The notes below the pieces were generated by a model. That model did no database searches, was not told the origin of the DNA, and saw only the letters and a program-made list of their open reading frames with translations. DNA of 31,254 bases. It comes from Sulfurimonadaceae bacterium. Its GTDB lineage: Bacteria; Campylobacterota; Campylobacteria; Campylobacterales; Sulfurimonadaceae. The stretch lies in contig JAQUCZ010000002.1 of NCBI GenBank assembly GCA_028685945.1, positions 1-31,254 of the forward strand, read 5' to 3'. Shown one piece after another: positions 15,324-23,929 of this stretch (positions within the stretch are counted from its first letter, which is position 1; every line of letters starts with the position of its first letter). The position numbers and the translations under genes are program-made.

Positions 15324-16211
15324 ATGGCAAACTTGAAAGATATTCAAAGACAGATTAAGAGTGTTACCAATACTCAAAAGACTACACGTGCAATGAAGCT
15401 TGTTTCTACGGCAAAGCTTCGCCGTGCAGAAGAGTTGGCTAAACGTTCTCGTCTTTATGCTGAAAAAATGAATCAGGTGATTGCCGAAATAGCTGGACGT
15501 ATAAAATGCAATAAAGTCGGTGGTATTGACAATCGTTGTTTTACAAAGATTGAAAATCCGAAGATTATCGACATAGTATTTGTAACTGCAGATAAAGGTT
15601 TGTGTGCAGGTTTTAATATTCAAACTATTAAAGCCGTAAACAAACTGATCGCAGGCTTCAAAGAAAAAAATGTAAAAGTGCGTTTACGTGGTATCGGTAA
15701 AAAAGGTATTGAATACTTCAAATACAACGAAGTTGAGTTGTTTGACGAAGTGAGCAACCTTAGTTCTAAGCCGGACAAAGTAAGATCGGATGAATTTATC
15801 AGCTCTTCAATCGAAGATTACAAGTATGGAAAAATCGACGGTCTTTACATTGTTTACAATGGATATAAATCAATCATTGCACAAGAATTACACGTAAATC
15901 AGGTACTTCCTGTTGCTACGGAGCAGTTTGAGTGCAACGAGGTACAAAACTCGGTCATCGAGATCGAAGCGCAAGATGAAGAGCATATGCTAGATTCGCT
16001 TGTGACGAAATATGTCGAGTACAATTTATACTATTCATTGATCGATTCGGTAGCTGCAGAACATAGTGCTAGAATGCAGGCTATGGATGCGGCAACCAAC
16101 AATGCTAAAGAGATGGTGAAATCTCTTAAAGTTGAATTTAACAAAGCAAGACAAGCTGCTATTACTACCGAACTTATTGAGATTATAAGCGGTGTGGAGT
16201 CTATGAAATAA
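15324..16211 (+). CDS. atpG: ATP synthase F1 subunit gamma
   Basis: Gamma is the central rotor shaft. The 295-residue protein begins MANLKDIQRQIKSVTNTQKT (family N-terminal helix) and ends with the paired C-terminal helix containing RMQAMDAATNNAKEM and ITTELIEIISG. The central Rossmann-like domain has TADKGLCAGFN. The length is close to the usual 285-295. The ribosome binding site TAAGGA overlaps the atpA stop. The TAA shares a base with an upstream in-frame ATG of atpD (16211). Confidence 0.97.
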   Translation: MANLKDIQRQIKSVTNTQKTTRAMKLVSTAKLRRAEELAKRSRLYAEKMNQVIAEIAGRIKCNKVGGIDNRCFTKIENPKIIDIVFVTADKGLCAGFNIQTIKAVNKLIAGFKEKNVKVRLRGIGKKGIEYFKYNEVELFDEVSNLSSKPDKVRSDEFISSSIEDYKYGKIDGLYIVYNGYKSIIAQELHVNQVLPVATEQFECNEVQNSVIEIEAQDEEHMLDSLVTKYVEYNLYYSLIDSVAAEHSARMQAMDAATNNAKEMVKSLKVEFNKARQAAITTELIEIISGVESMK

Positions 16212-16222
16212 TGGAGAAGAAT

Positions 16223-17623
16223 ATGATTGGTAAAATTAGCCAGGTTATGGGTCCAGTTGTTGACGTTGATTTTGACGGATATCTTCCGGTAATTAACGAA
16301 GCAATTGAAGTAAAAGTGAATGTAGAAGGTGCTGAATTTCGTTTAGTACTTGAAGTTGCAGCACACTTAGGTGACGGTCGTGTAAGAACAATCGCAATGG
16401 ATATGTCCGAAGGTCTTGTGCGCGGTATGGATGCACGCGCTACGGGAGCTCCGATTAAAGTTCCTGTAGGTGAGAAAGTTCTCGGACGTATTTTTAACGT
16501 TATCGGTGAGACGATCGACGAGGGTGATCAAGTTACCGATGCACCGATGTGGTCAATTCACCGTGCTCCGCCGCCGCTCGTAGATCAAGCGACAAAAACT
16601 GAGATGTTTGAAACGGGTATCAAAGTTGTTGACCTTTTAGCACCGTATGCAAAAGGTGGTAAAGTTGGACTATTCGGCGGTGCCGGAGTAGGTAAAACGG
16701 TTATCATCATGGAATTAATCCACAACGTTGCACACGGACACGACGGTCTTTCGGTTTTCGCCGGTGTCGGTGAGAGAACTCGTGAAGGAAACGACCTTTA
16801 CCACGAGATGAAAGAATCCAACGTTTTGGATAAAGTTGCACTGTGCTACGGACAAATGAGCGAGCCACCGGGAGCACGTAACCGTATCGCACTTACAGGT
16901 CTTACGATGGCTGAGTATTTCCGTGATGAGAAAAAACTTGACGTACTTATGTTTATCGATAACATTTTCCGTTTTGCTCAATCAGGTTCGGAGATGTCGG
17001 CACTTCTTGGACGTATCCCTTCGGCTGTTGGTTACCAACCGACATTGGCTCGTGAGATGGGTGCACTTCAAGACCGTATTACATCGACTAAAAACGGTTC
17101 TATTACATCTGTTCAAGCGGTTTACGTACCTGCGGACGACTTGACCGACCCTGCTCCGGCTTCGGTTTTTGCTCACTTGGATGCAACGACGGTTCTTAAC
17201 CGTAAAATTGCTGAAAAAGGTATCTATCCTGCGGTTGATCCACTCGATTCAACTTCAAGATTGCTAGATCCGCAAATTTTGGGTGAAGAGCACTACAGCG
17301 TAGCACGCGGTGTACAACAAACACTTCAAAAGTACAAAGATTTACAAGATATTATTGCAATTCTTGGTATGGACGAGCTTTCAGAAGATGACAAAAATAC
17401 GGTTGAGCGCGCACGTAAAATCGAGAAATTCTTGTCACAACCATTCTTCGTTGCGGAAGTATTTACGGGAGCACCGGGTAAATATGTATCGTTAGAAGAC
17501 ACTATTAAAGGTTTCAAAGGGATCTTAAACGGTGATTATGACCACATGCCTGAAATGGCTTTCTATATGGTCGGTAGTATGGATGAAGCGATTGAAAAAG
17601 CTGAGAAGCTAAAATCTAAGTAA
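16223..17623 (+). CDS. atpD: ATP synthase F1 subunit beta
   Basis: Beta carries the catalytic sites for ATP synthesis. With the start at 16223 the protein has 466 residues and begins MIGKISQVMGPVVDVDF; GGAGAAGA six bases upstream is a good ribosome binding site. An in-frame ATG at 16211, overlapping the atpG stop, would add four residues and cannot be excluded. Walker A GGAGVGKT lies near 152-159, the catalytic glutamate in GVGERTREG near 183-191, and the LMFIDNIFRF Walker B and the DELSEDD (DELSEED-type) lever motif are present. All key residues are intact. Confidence 0.97.
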   Translation: MIGKISQVMGPVVDVDFDGYLPVINEAIEVKVNVEGAEFRLVLEVAAHLGDGRVRTIAMDMSEGLVRGMDARATGAPIKVPVGEKVLGRIFNVIGETIDEGDQVTDAPMWSIHRAPPPLVDQATKTEMFETGIKVVDLLAPYAKGGKVGLFGGAGVGKTVIIMELIHNVAHGHDGLSVFAGVGERTREGNDLYHEMKESNVLDKVALCYGQMSEPPGARNRIALTGLTMAEYFRDEKKLDVLMFIDNIFRFAQSGSEMSALLGRIPSAVGYQPTLAREMGALQDRITSTKNGSITSVQAVYVPADDLTDPAPASVFAHLDATTVLNRKIAEKGIYPAVDPLDSTSRLLDPQILGEEHYSVARGVQQTLQKYKDLQDIIAILGMDELSEDDKNTVERARKIEKFLSQPFFVAEVFTGAPGKYVSLEDTIKGFKGILNGDYDHMPEMAFYMVGSMDEAIEKAEKLKSK

Positions 17624-17644
17624 TTCATTTTTTAAAGGACTGTA

Positions 17645-18037
17645 ATGGATAAGTTAAAACTTGAAATCCTTACGCCTAACGGTGTAATCTACAACGATTA
17701 CGCCCTTAGTGTTACTCTTCCGGGTGAAGAGGGTGAATTTGGTGTCCTTGCAAACCATGCCGCACTTTCTACATTGTTAGAAGCAGGTGTAATCGACATC
17801 GAAAAAGAAGACAAATCTATCGAGTCAATATTGATCAACTGGGGTGTTGTCAATGTAGACGAAGAGAAAGTGATAGTCTTGGTAGAAGGTGCAGTTGCTA
17901 TTCGCGGTGAAAGTGAAAGTGCAGTTGCCAAAGCATTAGAAGATGCGAAAAAACTTATCAACTCAATCGCAGATTCCGGTCCGGCGATTGCTGCCGTTTC
18001 AGCAAAAATAGAATCCGCAGCAAAAAAACTTATCTAA
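17645..18037 (+). CDS. atpC: ATP synthase F1 subunit epsilon
   Basis: Epsilon sits at the foot of the rotor and can inhibit ATP hydrolysis. The 130-residue protein has the N-terminal beta-sandwich, with LEILTPNGVIYNDYA and the signature LPGEEGEFGVLANHA, and a C-terminal helical region that is Ala/Lys-rich. The ribosome binding site is AAAGGACT. It closes the ATP synthase operon, but tolQ starts only 3 bases after its stop with no terminator, so transcription probably continues into the Tol-Pal genes. Confidence 0.96.
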   Translation: MDKLKLEILTPNGVIYNDYALSVTLPGEEGEFGVLANHAALSTLLEAGVIDIEKEDKSIESILINWGVVNVDEEKVIVLVEGAVAIRGESESAVAKALEDAKKLINSIADSGPAIAAVSAKIESAAKKLI

Positions 18038-18040
18038 ATT

Positions 18041-18610
18041 ATGTTCAATAATTTAATAGATTTTTATCTTAAAAGTCACCCAATTACCTTGGGTGTACTT
18101 GTTATCCTTTCCGTTTATTTTATTATCCTCAACTGGGTTTTTTTCTATCGATTGCTTAGTTTGAACAATTGGTATGCAAAAGAAAACTCTTCGCTTGAAT
18201 CGCTCCTTTTAGGTTCTGCTACCGTAAGCGAACTCTCTTTTTTGAACCATTTTATTAAAACAAGTACGAACGTGACGAAAGAGATACTTGATTTGGCATT
18301 GTTGGCTGCAACGAAAGAAGCGACCAAAGGTCTCTCTATACTCTCTATTTTTGCTTCAACCACCCCTTTTATAGGACTTTTCGGTACTGTTGTCTCTATT
18401 TTGGATACTTTTACCCATATCGGACAATCAAGCGGCAGTATGTCGATTATCTCAAGCGGTGTTTCCGATGCGCTCGTAGCAACCGCTGCAGGTATATTCG
18501 TAGCTATTTTTGCCTATACCTACCATCAGATACTCAAAAGAAAATCTTATGAACTTATAGGGTTTATTCAGATGCAAAATGAAGCCATATTGGCAAGAAG
18601 AGCCAGATAG
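18041..18610 (+). CDS. tolQ: TolQ/ExbB-family proton channel protein
   Basis: This inner-membrane protein (189 residues) forms the proton-driven motor with TolR. A hydrophobic N-terminal helix covers about residues 14-36. Two more follow: one near 103-122, within the conserved STTPFIGLFGTVVSILDTF segment, and one near 140-165 (SDALVATAAGIFVAIFAYTY). It lies 3 bases after atpC with no clear ribosome binding site, suggesting coupling. It resembles both ExbB and TolQ; placement with tolR, tolA, tolB and pal makes the Tol role likely, though annotation as exbB is common in this phylum. Confidence 0.9.
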   Translation: MFNNLIDFYLKSHPITLGVLVILSVYFIILNWVFFYRLLSLNNWYAKENSSLESLLLGSATVSELSFLNHFIKTSTNVTKEILDLALLAATKEATKGLSILSIFASTTPFIGLFGTVVSILDTFTHIGQSSGSMSIISSGVSDALVATAAGIFVAIFAYTYHQILKRKSYELIGFIQMQNEAILARRAR

Positions 18611-19006
18611 ATGCAATTATACGACTGGGAAGACAAACCTGAACTCAACATTACGCCTTTAGTGGACGTTATGTTGGTTCTTTTGGCAATACTTATGGTG
18701 ATTGCGCCGAACATCGTTTTTGAAGAGAGTATTAAATTACCGCAGGGCTCAACCATGAAGCAACTCGAGAAGATACCTCCCGTGCATATCACCGTTCATA
18801 AAGATGGAACGCTTAAAGTAAACAAAGACACCTTCGATCTTAATGCGTTCGGAGATAATTTTTATAAATATTCTCGATCTCTTAACCTTAAAGCAACCGT
18901 CCTTATCAGTGCTGATAAATCTCTTGATTACGGGCTCGTTATGTCTGTTTTGGCTGCTGTCAAACAGGCAGGATTCAGCGAAGTATCACTAGCTACAAAT
19001 GGATAA
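18611..19006 (+). CDS. tolR: TolR/ExbD-family protein
   Basis: The 131-residue protein has a short cytoplasmic N-terminus, one membrane helix at about 17-33 (PLVDVMLVLLAILMVIAPN, with the conserved proton-carrying Asp19) and a periplasmic domain with the VLISADKSLDYG motif. Its ATG directly follows the tolQ TAG. It works with TolQ as the motor that energises TolA. Its last eight bases overlap the tolA start (ATGGATAA). Confidence 0.92.
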   Translation: MQLYDWEDKPELNITPLVDVMLVLLAILMVIAPNIVFEESIKLPQGSTMKQLEKIPPVHITVHKDGTLKVNKDTFDLNAFGDNFYKYSRSLNLKATVLISADKSLDYGLVMSVLAAVKQAGFSEVSLATNG

Positions 19007-19763
19007 TAACAATACCTACTTTTATACAAGCGGTTTTTTATCGCTTGGTTTTTTTCTCTGTGTTTTGTTTGCCTTTTTTTATATGGTTGCTTACCATGCC
19101 AAAACGCCCGCATATGCTTTAAGCAAAGACAATTACATTAGTATCTCCCTCGACATTTCGAGTGCATCGCAAAAGAAAAGCACGAAAAGTATAGATAAAA
19201 CGCTTGAATTACCGCAAACCCAGCAAGTTGCGGATCTCCCCCAAGAAGATGCAAAAGTCGATGAGATTCAAGATATGAACATAGAGGATATGTTTAGTAA
19301 CGTTTGGACGAAAGATATAAAAAAAGAAACTCCTAAAAAAGAGGAACCGATCGATACGAAAAGGTACCAAGAGATTCAAAAAAGGATCAAAACCGTCGAG
19401 ACCAAAGAGGTCGCTTCGATTGCCAAAAAAATAGAGTCTGCAAGCGAACAAAATGCCGATGAGAGCGAGAACAAAAACCGATCAAGCGGTAACGAGGTAA
19501 ATGAATATATAGCTATAATTCACGCGACTGTTTATCAACATTTTAATCCGCCGCAAAATTCCCAAGGTCATAGCGTAGAAGCGGTTATCGAATTAAATGC
19601 AATCGGTAAAATGGTAGATTTTAGAATTTTACGATATTCAAACAACGTGCTTCTCAATGAAGAGTGCGAAAAAATAAAGAACAGGTTAACAACTGTTCTT
19701 TTTCCGAAAAATCCGAACAATAGGTCGGAACGCTTTACTATAATACTAACTTCCAAGGAGTAG
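18999..19763 (+). CDS. tolA: TolA/TonB-like energy-transducing periplasmic-spanning protein
   Basis: The 254-residue protein has an N-terminal membrane anchor (about residues 10-32), then a long charged Lys/Glu/Gln region (about 45-165, for example KKETPKKEEP) that would span the periplasm, and a C-terminal TonB/TolA-type domain beginning near residue 170 (YIAIIHATVYQHFNPPQ). The C-terminal fold could be called TonB, but the gene lies between tolR and tolB, so TolA function is more likely. No ribosome binding site is evident; translation is coupled to tolR by the eight-base overlap. Confidence 0.85.
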   Translation: MDNNNTYFYTSGFLSLGFFLCVLFAFFYMVAYHAKTPAYALSKDNYISISLDISSASQKKSTKSIDKTLELPQTQQVADLPQEDAKVDEIQDMNIEDMFSNVWTKDIKKETPKKEEPIDTKRYQEIQKRIKTVETKEVASIAKKIESASEQNADESENKNRSSGNEVNEYIAIIHATVYQHFNPPQNSQGHSVEAVIELNAIGKMVDFRILRYSNNVLLNEECEKIKNRLTTVLFPKNPNNRSERFTIILTSKE

Positions 19764-19765
19764 AT

Positions 19766-21019
19766 ATGAAAAAAATTCTGTTTTTTCTTTTGTTGCTTTC
19801 TTCCTTCGTACATGCCACGAATGCAACGATCGAGGTAATCAAAAAAGTGGACGCATTGCCGACATTGGCACTTGAGGATGCTTCGATCAATTACGACGAT
19901 ACTTTTCGATTGCAGTTTTTTAAATCATTGGTTGCCGATTTAAATGTGCTCGCACTTTTTAACGTCGACAGACACTATTTAAAAAATCATTTTAACAGTG
20001 CGGATGTGCTGCTTGAAAACAACAAGATGGATTACGTTCTACGTTATAAACTCTCTCAAGATGATGACGGATCTCTTAACGTAGCATTGTTACTTTTAAA
20101 AGAGAAAGAGAGCGTTCTTAGTAAAACCTATAAAATTGCAAACAAAAACGTTTATATGTTTCTTTCCCATTCTATTGCATACGACATCAACAGTTTTATG
20201 GGCGCAGCTTCCGTAGATTGGATCAAAAAAAAGGTTGTTTTTGCTAGGATGAGCGAAGCCAAAAAAAGTGAAATCATTATCGCCGATTACACTTTGAGTT
20301 ACCAACATGTGGTGATTAAAGACGGGTTTTATATTTTTCCTAAATGGGCGAATAAAGAACAAACGGCAATTTATTATACATCTTTAGATAATGGAAAACC
20401 TACGTTAGAGCACATTGACCTTAAAACCGGCAAGGTGAGTAAAATTTACAGTTCCGATGGGATGCTGGTATGTTCGGACGTAAGTTTGGACGGTAAAAAA
20501 CTCCTTTTGACTATGGCACCAAACGGGCAGCCCGATATCTACTCTTTCGATATTGAACAAAAAAAGCTACAAAGAGTAACGAACTACTCGGGAATCGACG
20601 TCAACGGACAATTTTTAGATAACGAAACGATCGTGTTTGTTTCCAATAGACTCGGCTATCCCAACATCTTTTCCAAAAATACGAAGACAGGTGTCGTAGA
20701 ACAGATGGTTTATTACGGACAAAGCAATTCTTCTTGTAGCGTAAACGGCGAATATATAGTGTACAAAGCCAGAGAGAGTTCCAATGCATTTTCGGATAAT
20801 ACGTTTAATCTCCACCTTATCTCTACTAAAACCGACTTTATAAGACGATTGACGGCAACCGGCGTGAATGAGTTCCCAAGATTTTCCAGAGACGGCGATG
20901 CCGTTTTATTTATCAAAAACTATAAAGCGCAAAGTTCACTCGGAATTATCCGTTTGAACCATAATAAGAACTTTTTGTTCCCTCTAAAATCGGGGCGTAT
21001 CCAGTCGATGGATTGGTAA
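19766..21019 (+). CDS. tolB: Tol-Pal system periplasmic protein TolB
   Basis: TolB (417 residues) links TolA to Pal in the periplasm during outer-membrane constriction. The signal peptide is residues 1-18 (MKKILFFLLLLSSFVHA), followed by an N-terminal alpha/beta domain (to about 150) and a beta-propeller with PD40-type repeats, such as SLDGKKLLLTMAPNGQPDIY, NGQFLDNETIVFVSNRLGYP and FPRFSRDGDAVLF. AAGGAG just inside the tolA end provides a strong ribosome binding site. The length is close to the usual 420-430. Confidence 0.95.
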   Translation: MKKILFFLLLLSSFVHATNATIEVIKKVDALPTLALEDASINYDDTFRLQFFKSLVADLNVLALFNVDRHYLKNHFNSADVLLENNKMDYVLRYKLSQDDDGSLNVALLLLKEKESVLSKTYKIANKNVYMFLSHSIAYDINSFMGAASVDWIKKKVVFARMSEAKKSEIIIADYTLSYQHVVIKDGFYIFPKWANKEQTAIYYTSLDNGKPTLEHIDLKTGKVSKIYSSDGMLVCSDVSLDGKKLLLTMAPNGQPDIYSFDIEQKKLQRVTNYSGIDVNGQFLDNETIVFVSNRLGYPNIFSKNTKTGVVEQMVYYGQSNSSCSVNGEYIVYKARESSNAFSDNTFNLHLISTKTDFIRRLTATGVNEFPRFSRDGDAVLFIKNYKAQSSLGIIRLNHNKNFLFPLKSGRIQSMDW

Positions 21020-21035
21020 CTCCTATGGCATGTGC

Positions 21036-21063
21036 TTGATTATTAACGAAAATTTGATACAAT
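21036..21063 (+). promoter_or_regulatory. Putative promoter of pal
   Basis: A possible -35 TTGATT (21036-21041) is followed after 16 bases by TACAAT (21058-21063), 29 bases before the pal ATG. This would allow pal, an abundant lipoprotein, to be made independently of tolB. A CATGCCA-word copy lies at 21026-21032 in the same gap. Confidence 0.5.
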
Positions 21064-21092
21064 AGCGGCAATTTAACATCAAGGTTAGTACA

Positions 21093-21656
21093 ATGAAAAA
21101 TGTTCTGTTTACAAGTGCAGTGGTTGCACTTTTAGCTTTAAGTGGTTGTTCTTCAAAAGAGCCTGTAGTCGATGCTCCCGTAGATGAAAAAGTGGAGCAA
21201 CCTGTACAAGAGGTTGAAGCGGTAAAAACTGAAGAGGTAGCTACGGAAGATACTTCGGTTTTAGGTGAAAATGCTGCAAACATGTCTGATAGTAACGAGA
21301 TGACTATCGCAAACTTAGAGAAAGAGTTGCTTTCCGTCTATTTCGATTTTGACAAATTTTCAATCCGCGAAGATATGCAAAACAACGTTGCAAACGATGC
21401 AAAAGTAGCAAAAGGCGCGCCTGCTAACTTAACGGTAAAACTAGAGGGCAATTGTGACGAATGGGGAAGTGATGAATACAACTTCGCTTTAGGTCTTAAA
21501 AGAGCAAACAGCGTAAAAAATGCTTTAGTTGCAGAAGGTGTTGATGCTTCTCGTATCACTATGGTAAGTTACGGAGAGAGCAATCCCGTATGTAGTGATA
21601 AAACAAGAGAGTGCTGGTCAAAAAATCGTCGCGTTGATTTCAAACTTCTCCCGTAA
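21093..21656 (+). CDS. pal: Peptidoglycan-associated lipoprotein Pal
   Basis: Pal (187 residues) anchors the outer membrane to peptidoglycan. The lipoprotein signal peptide ends in the lipobox LSGC (Cys19). A flexible Val/Glu-rich linker follows (about 20-75), then an OmpA-like domain with YFDFDKFSI, a peptidoglycan-binding helix region (LEGNCDEWGSDEYNFALGLK) and RITMVSYGESNP near the end. In typical Pal the segment reads G-H-x-D; here it is G-N-C-D, and two further cysteines occur near the C-terminus. It is the Omp18 homologue by context. Confidence 0.95.
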   Translation: MKNVLFTSAVVALLALSGCSSKEPVVDAPVDEKVEQPVQEVEAVKTEEVATEDTSVLGENAANMSDSNEMTIANLEKELLSVYFDFDKFSIREDMQNNVANDAKVAKGAPANLTVKLEGNCDEWGSDEYNFALGLKRANSVKNALVAEGVDASRITMVSYGESNPVCSDKTRECWSKNRRVDFKLLP

Positions 21657-21659
21657 CGC

Positions 21660-22589
21660 ATGAAGTATAGTGTAGTATCTGCATTATTATTTTCTTTCTT
21701 TCCTTTATTTTTATACTCTGCCGAACCCTCAGCGTTCGGTGCGGGTGACCTCAGTAATCCAAATCCGTACGGTCTCACTTCAAGCGAAGAGGTTGTTTTA
21801 GAAACCAAAAAGAAACTTGAATCGGTTGTCGTCAAAAGCAATAACCAAGCCAATAGGGTCGATTCCCTGCGAGAAAGAATCGACGGACTTCAGAGCGTTA
21901 TCGAAGGTCTGAGTCTCAAAACATACGAGATACGAAAAGATCTGCAAACCCTTAGCGATACAAATCAGAAACAAGCGGCAAATAATGACGAGATGGGGAT
22001 TAGGCTTAATGAGTTGTCAAATGCCAATGCTCAAAATATAGAGCAGCTCAAACTAGTCGTTAGCGAACTTTCTTCCGTGGTCGATACCATCAATACTTCG
22101 TATGTTTCTAAGGATGATTTTAATGCGCTTGTAAATGATATCAATAAGTTTAAAGATATCGTAGCAAAAGAGTTTAAAACGAAGCAGAAACAGACGAAGG
22201 CTAACAAAGAGGGCTTTGAGGGGATGACAACCGCCGATGTGTACAATAAAGCAAAAGATTTATTCGATAAAAAAATGTATACCGATGCTATAAAGCATTA
22301 TACGTACTTGATCGAAAAAAACTATAAGCCTGCTTATGCACATTACATGGTAGGGGTGATCCATTATAAACGCAAGCATTACGGTGATGCAATAGCGTAT
22401 TTTAAGAAAAGTTCTACTCTTTATTCAAAAGCTTCTTACATGCCGGAGTTGATGCTTTATACGGCTATCTCTATGGATAAGACGGGCGATAAAACAAATG
22501 CAAAGCTCTTTTATAACGGAGTCGTACAAAAATTTCCCGATTCAAGCGAAGCAAAAGAAGCGAAAAAACAGCTTGGCTTAATGCAATAA
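21660..22589 (+). CDS. cpoB: CpoB/YbgF-type Tol-Pal accessory protein with coiled coil and TPRs
   Basis: The 309-residue protein begins with a signal peptide (about residues 1-20, ending LYSA). A long coiled-coil region follows (about 45-170, for example SLRERIDGLQSVIEGLSLKT), longer than the trimerisation helix of E. coli CpoB. The C-terminal TPR domain (about 190-309) contains ADVYNKAKDLFDKKMYTDAI, the YKRKHYGDAIAYFKKS repeat and a third repeat ending QKFPDSSEAKEAKKQLG. CpoB coordinates Tol with peptidoglycan synthesis at division. It starts 3 bases after pal with no ribosome binding site, so it is probably co-translated. It ends the Tol-Pal run. Confidence 0.9.
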   Translation: MKYSVVSALLFSFFPLFLYSAEPSAFGAGDLSNPNPYGLTSSEEVVLETKKKLESVVVKSNNQANRVDSLRERIDGLQSVIEGLSLKTYEIRKDLQTLSDTNQKQAANNDEMGIRLNELSNANAQNIEQLKLVVSELSSVVDTINTSYVSKDDFNALVNDINKFKDIVAKEFKTKQKQTKANKEGFEGMTTADVYNKAKDLFDKKMYTDAIKHYTYLIEKNYKPAYAHYMVGVIHYKRKHYGDAIAYFKKSSTLYSKASYMPELMLYTAISMDKTGDKTNAKLFYNGVVQKFPDSSEAKEAKKQLGLMQ

Positions 22590-22624
22590 CGAAGCTTCTG
22601 CTTTCAGAATAGATATAGAAAAAT

Positions 22625-22634
22625 ATGATAAAAT
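22625..22634 (+). promoter_or_regulatory. Putative -10 upstream of slyD
   Basis: TATGATAAAAT in the 70-base gap before slyD resembles a -10 element (TATGAT or GATAAA), about 25-30 bases upstream of the ATG. The exact hexamer is ambiguous. AAGGCG shortly before the ATG is the probable ribosome binding site. Confidence 0.4.
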
Positions 22635-22659
22635 CCCCAAAAATAAAAAAGGCGAAATA

Positions 22660-23181
22660 ATGGCAATAGAAACAAATCAAATCGTATCGATCGAATATGA
22701 AGTACGCGATGGAAATAAAGTTGTGGATTCTAACGTCGGACGCGCTCCGTTAGTGTTTATGTTCGGAAAAGGGCAAATAATTTCCGGTCTTGAAAACGGA
22801 ATAAAGAATATGGCTATCGGCGAAAAAGCAGACGTTTTAGTAAAAGCGGAAGATGCATACGGAACCTACAATGCAGAAGCAAAACAAGAGCTTCCGAGAG
22901 AACAGTTTGCAGGTCTTGATTTAGAACTCGGCATGACGCTTTACGGTCAGGGAGAAGACGGCGGAACGGTTCAAGTAGTTGTTTCGGAGATAAAAGACGA
23001 CAGCGTGGTGATCGATTTTAACCATCCGTTGGCAGGCAAAGACCTTATGTTTACCGTTACGATCAACAACGTAAGAGATGCTTCTGCGGAAGAAGCGATG
23101 ACGGGTATTCCGGCAGAAAATAAACCGAGCAGTTCAGGTTGTTGCGGTACCGGTGGCGGCAGCGGCTGTGGATGTCACTAA
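22660..23181 (+). CDS. slyD: SlyD-type FKBP peptidyl-prolyl isomerase
   Basis: SlyD is a cytoplasmic prolyl isomerase and chaperone that also binds nickel and helps [NiFe] hydrogenase maturation in E. coli. The 173-residue protein has the split FKBP domain (residues 1-70 and 125-145, with GKGQIISGLENGI and VVIDFNHPLAGKDLMF) and an inserted chaperone domain between them (DAYGTYNAEAKQELPREQF). The C-terminal tail GCCGTGGGSGCGCH is Cys/His/Gly-rich and suits metal binding. That fits the hyp genes elsewhere in the window, although a link is inference. Its 3' end overlaps the next gene. Confidence 0.95.
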   Translation: MAIETNQIVSIEYEVRDGNKVVDSNVGRAPLVFMFGKGQIISGLENGIKNMAIGEKADVLVKAEDAYGTYNAEAKQELPREQFAGLDLELGMTLYGQGEDGGTVQVVVSEIKDDSVVIDFNHPLAGKDLMFTVTINNVRDASAEEAMTGIPAENKPSSSGCCGTGGGSGCGCH

Positions 23182-23926
23182 TTTTATAGTAGCTTCCGAC
23201 GCCTCGAAAGAGGCTTTTAAAACGGCTACTCTTTTAAAAACACTCGACGTAAATGCCTTGATTTTCGGGGAAGAGGGTGTCGGCAAAAGAAGTTTGGCCA
23301 AGTATATTCTTCCGGATGCTCCCGTTTTGGAAGCATCCTCCCATAACGAACTCTTGGCGGCTTTAGAGAGCACGAGAGAGATAGTCATCCTAGATTTGCA
23401 AAATTCACCAAATATCAAAAAACTTATCGAAGTAGTGCTTAAAAACGGTGTTCGTGTCGTAGCAACTGCAAAAAAAGCATTTGTCGACGAAACTCTTGAT
23501 GAGATAGTGAGCGTGAAATTTACTATCCCGCCGTTATCGGAGCGAACGGAAGACGTAGCGGTTTTAACCCAGAAGTTTATTGAAGAGGCATACGTGCTGT
23601 TTTCGGGCAAAAAGAACTTTGATACAAAGAGTTTTACACCTGATTTGAGCGAAAATGCAAACTCTTTAAAAAGACAGATTATGGTGCATTATCTTTTGCA
23701 TGACGTTAAAGATACGGAATTGATGCAGATAATAGAAGATTTTCTATGTACACGTTTGGGTTCAAACAGTGATTATAGAAAATTTTTGTATCTTTATGAA
23801 GTGCCGCTTATTAATGCAGGGCTAAAGCGCTATAAATCGCAGCTGCAATTGGCAGACAAGCTAGGACTCAATAGAAATACTTTAAGAAAAAAAATAGCAG
23901 AAAATCAAAAATATTTAGAAGGATAA
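23168..23926 (+). CDS. Degenerate sigma-54-activator-like AAA protein with Fis-type helix-turn-helix
   Basis: From the GTG at 23168 the protein has 252 residues; a GTG at 23153 in the same frame would add five. It has Walker A GEEGVGKRS near residue 34, a Walker B-like EIVILDLQN near 72 and FTIPPLSERTEDV near 118, which matches the IPPLReR-x-eD segment of NtrC-type activators. The C-terminus (LADKLGLNRNTLRKKIAE) is a Fis-family helix-turn-helix. The GAFTGA loop needed to contact sigma-54 is absent and the AAA domain is about half the normal size, so it is probably not a classical activator. It overlaps the slyD end by 14 bases, and fabD starts 3 bases after its stop. Confidence 0.8.
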   Translation: MDVTNFIVASDASKEAFKTATLLKTLDVNALIFGEEGVGKRSLAKYILPDAPVLEASSHNELLAALESTREIVILDLQNSPNIKKLIEVVLKNGVRVVATAKKAFVDETLDEIVSVKFTIPPLSERTEDVAVLTQKFIEEAYVLFSGKKNFDTKSFTPDLSENANSLKRQIMVHYLLHDVKDTELMQIIEDFLCTRLGSNSDYRKFLYLYEVPLINAGLKRYKSQLQLADKLGLNRNTLRKKIAENQKYLEG

Positions 23927-23929
23927 ACA

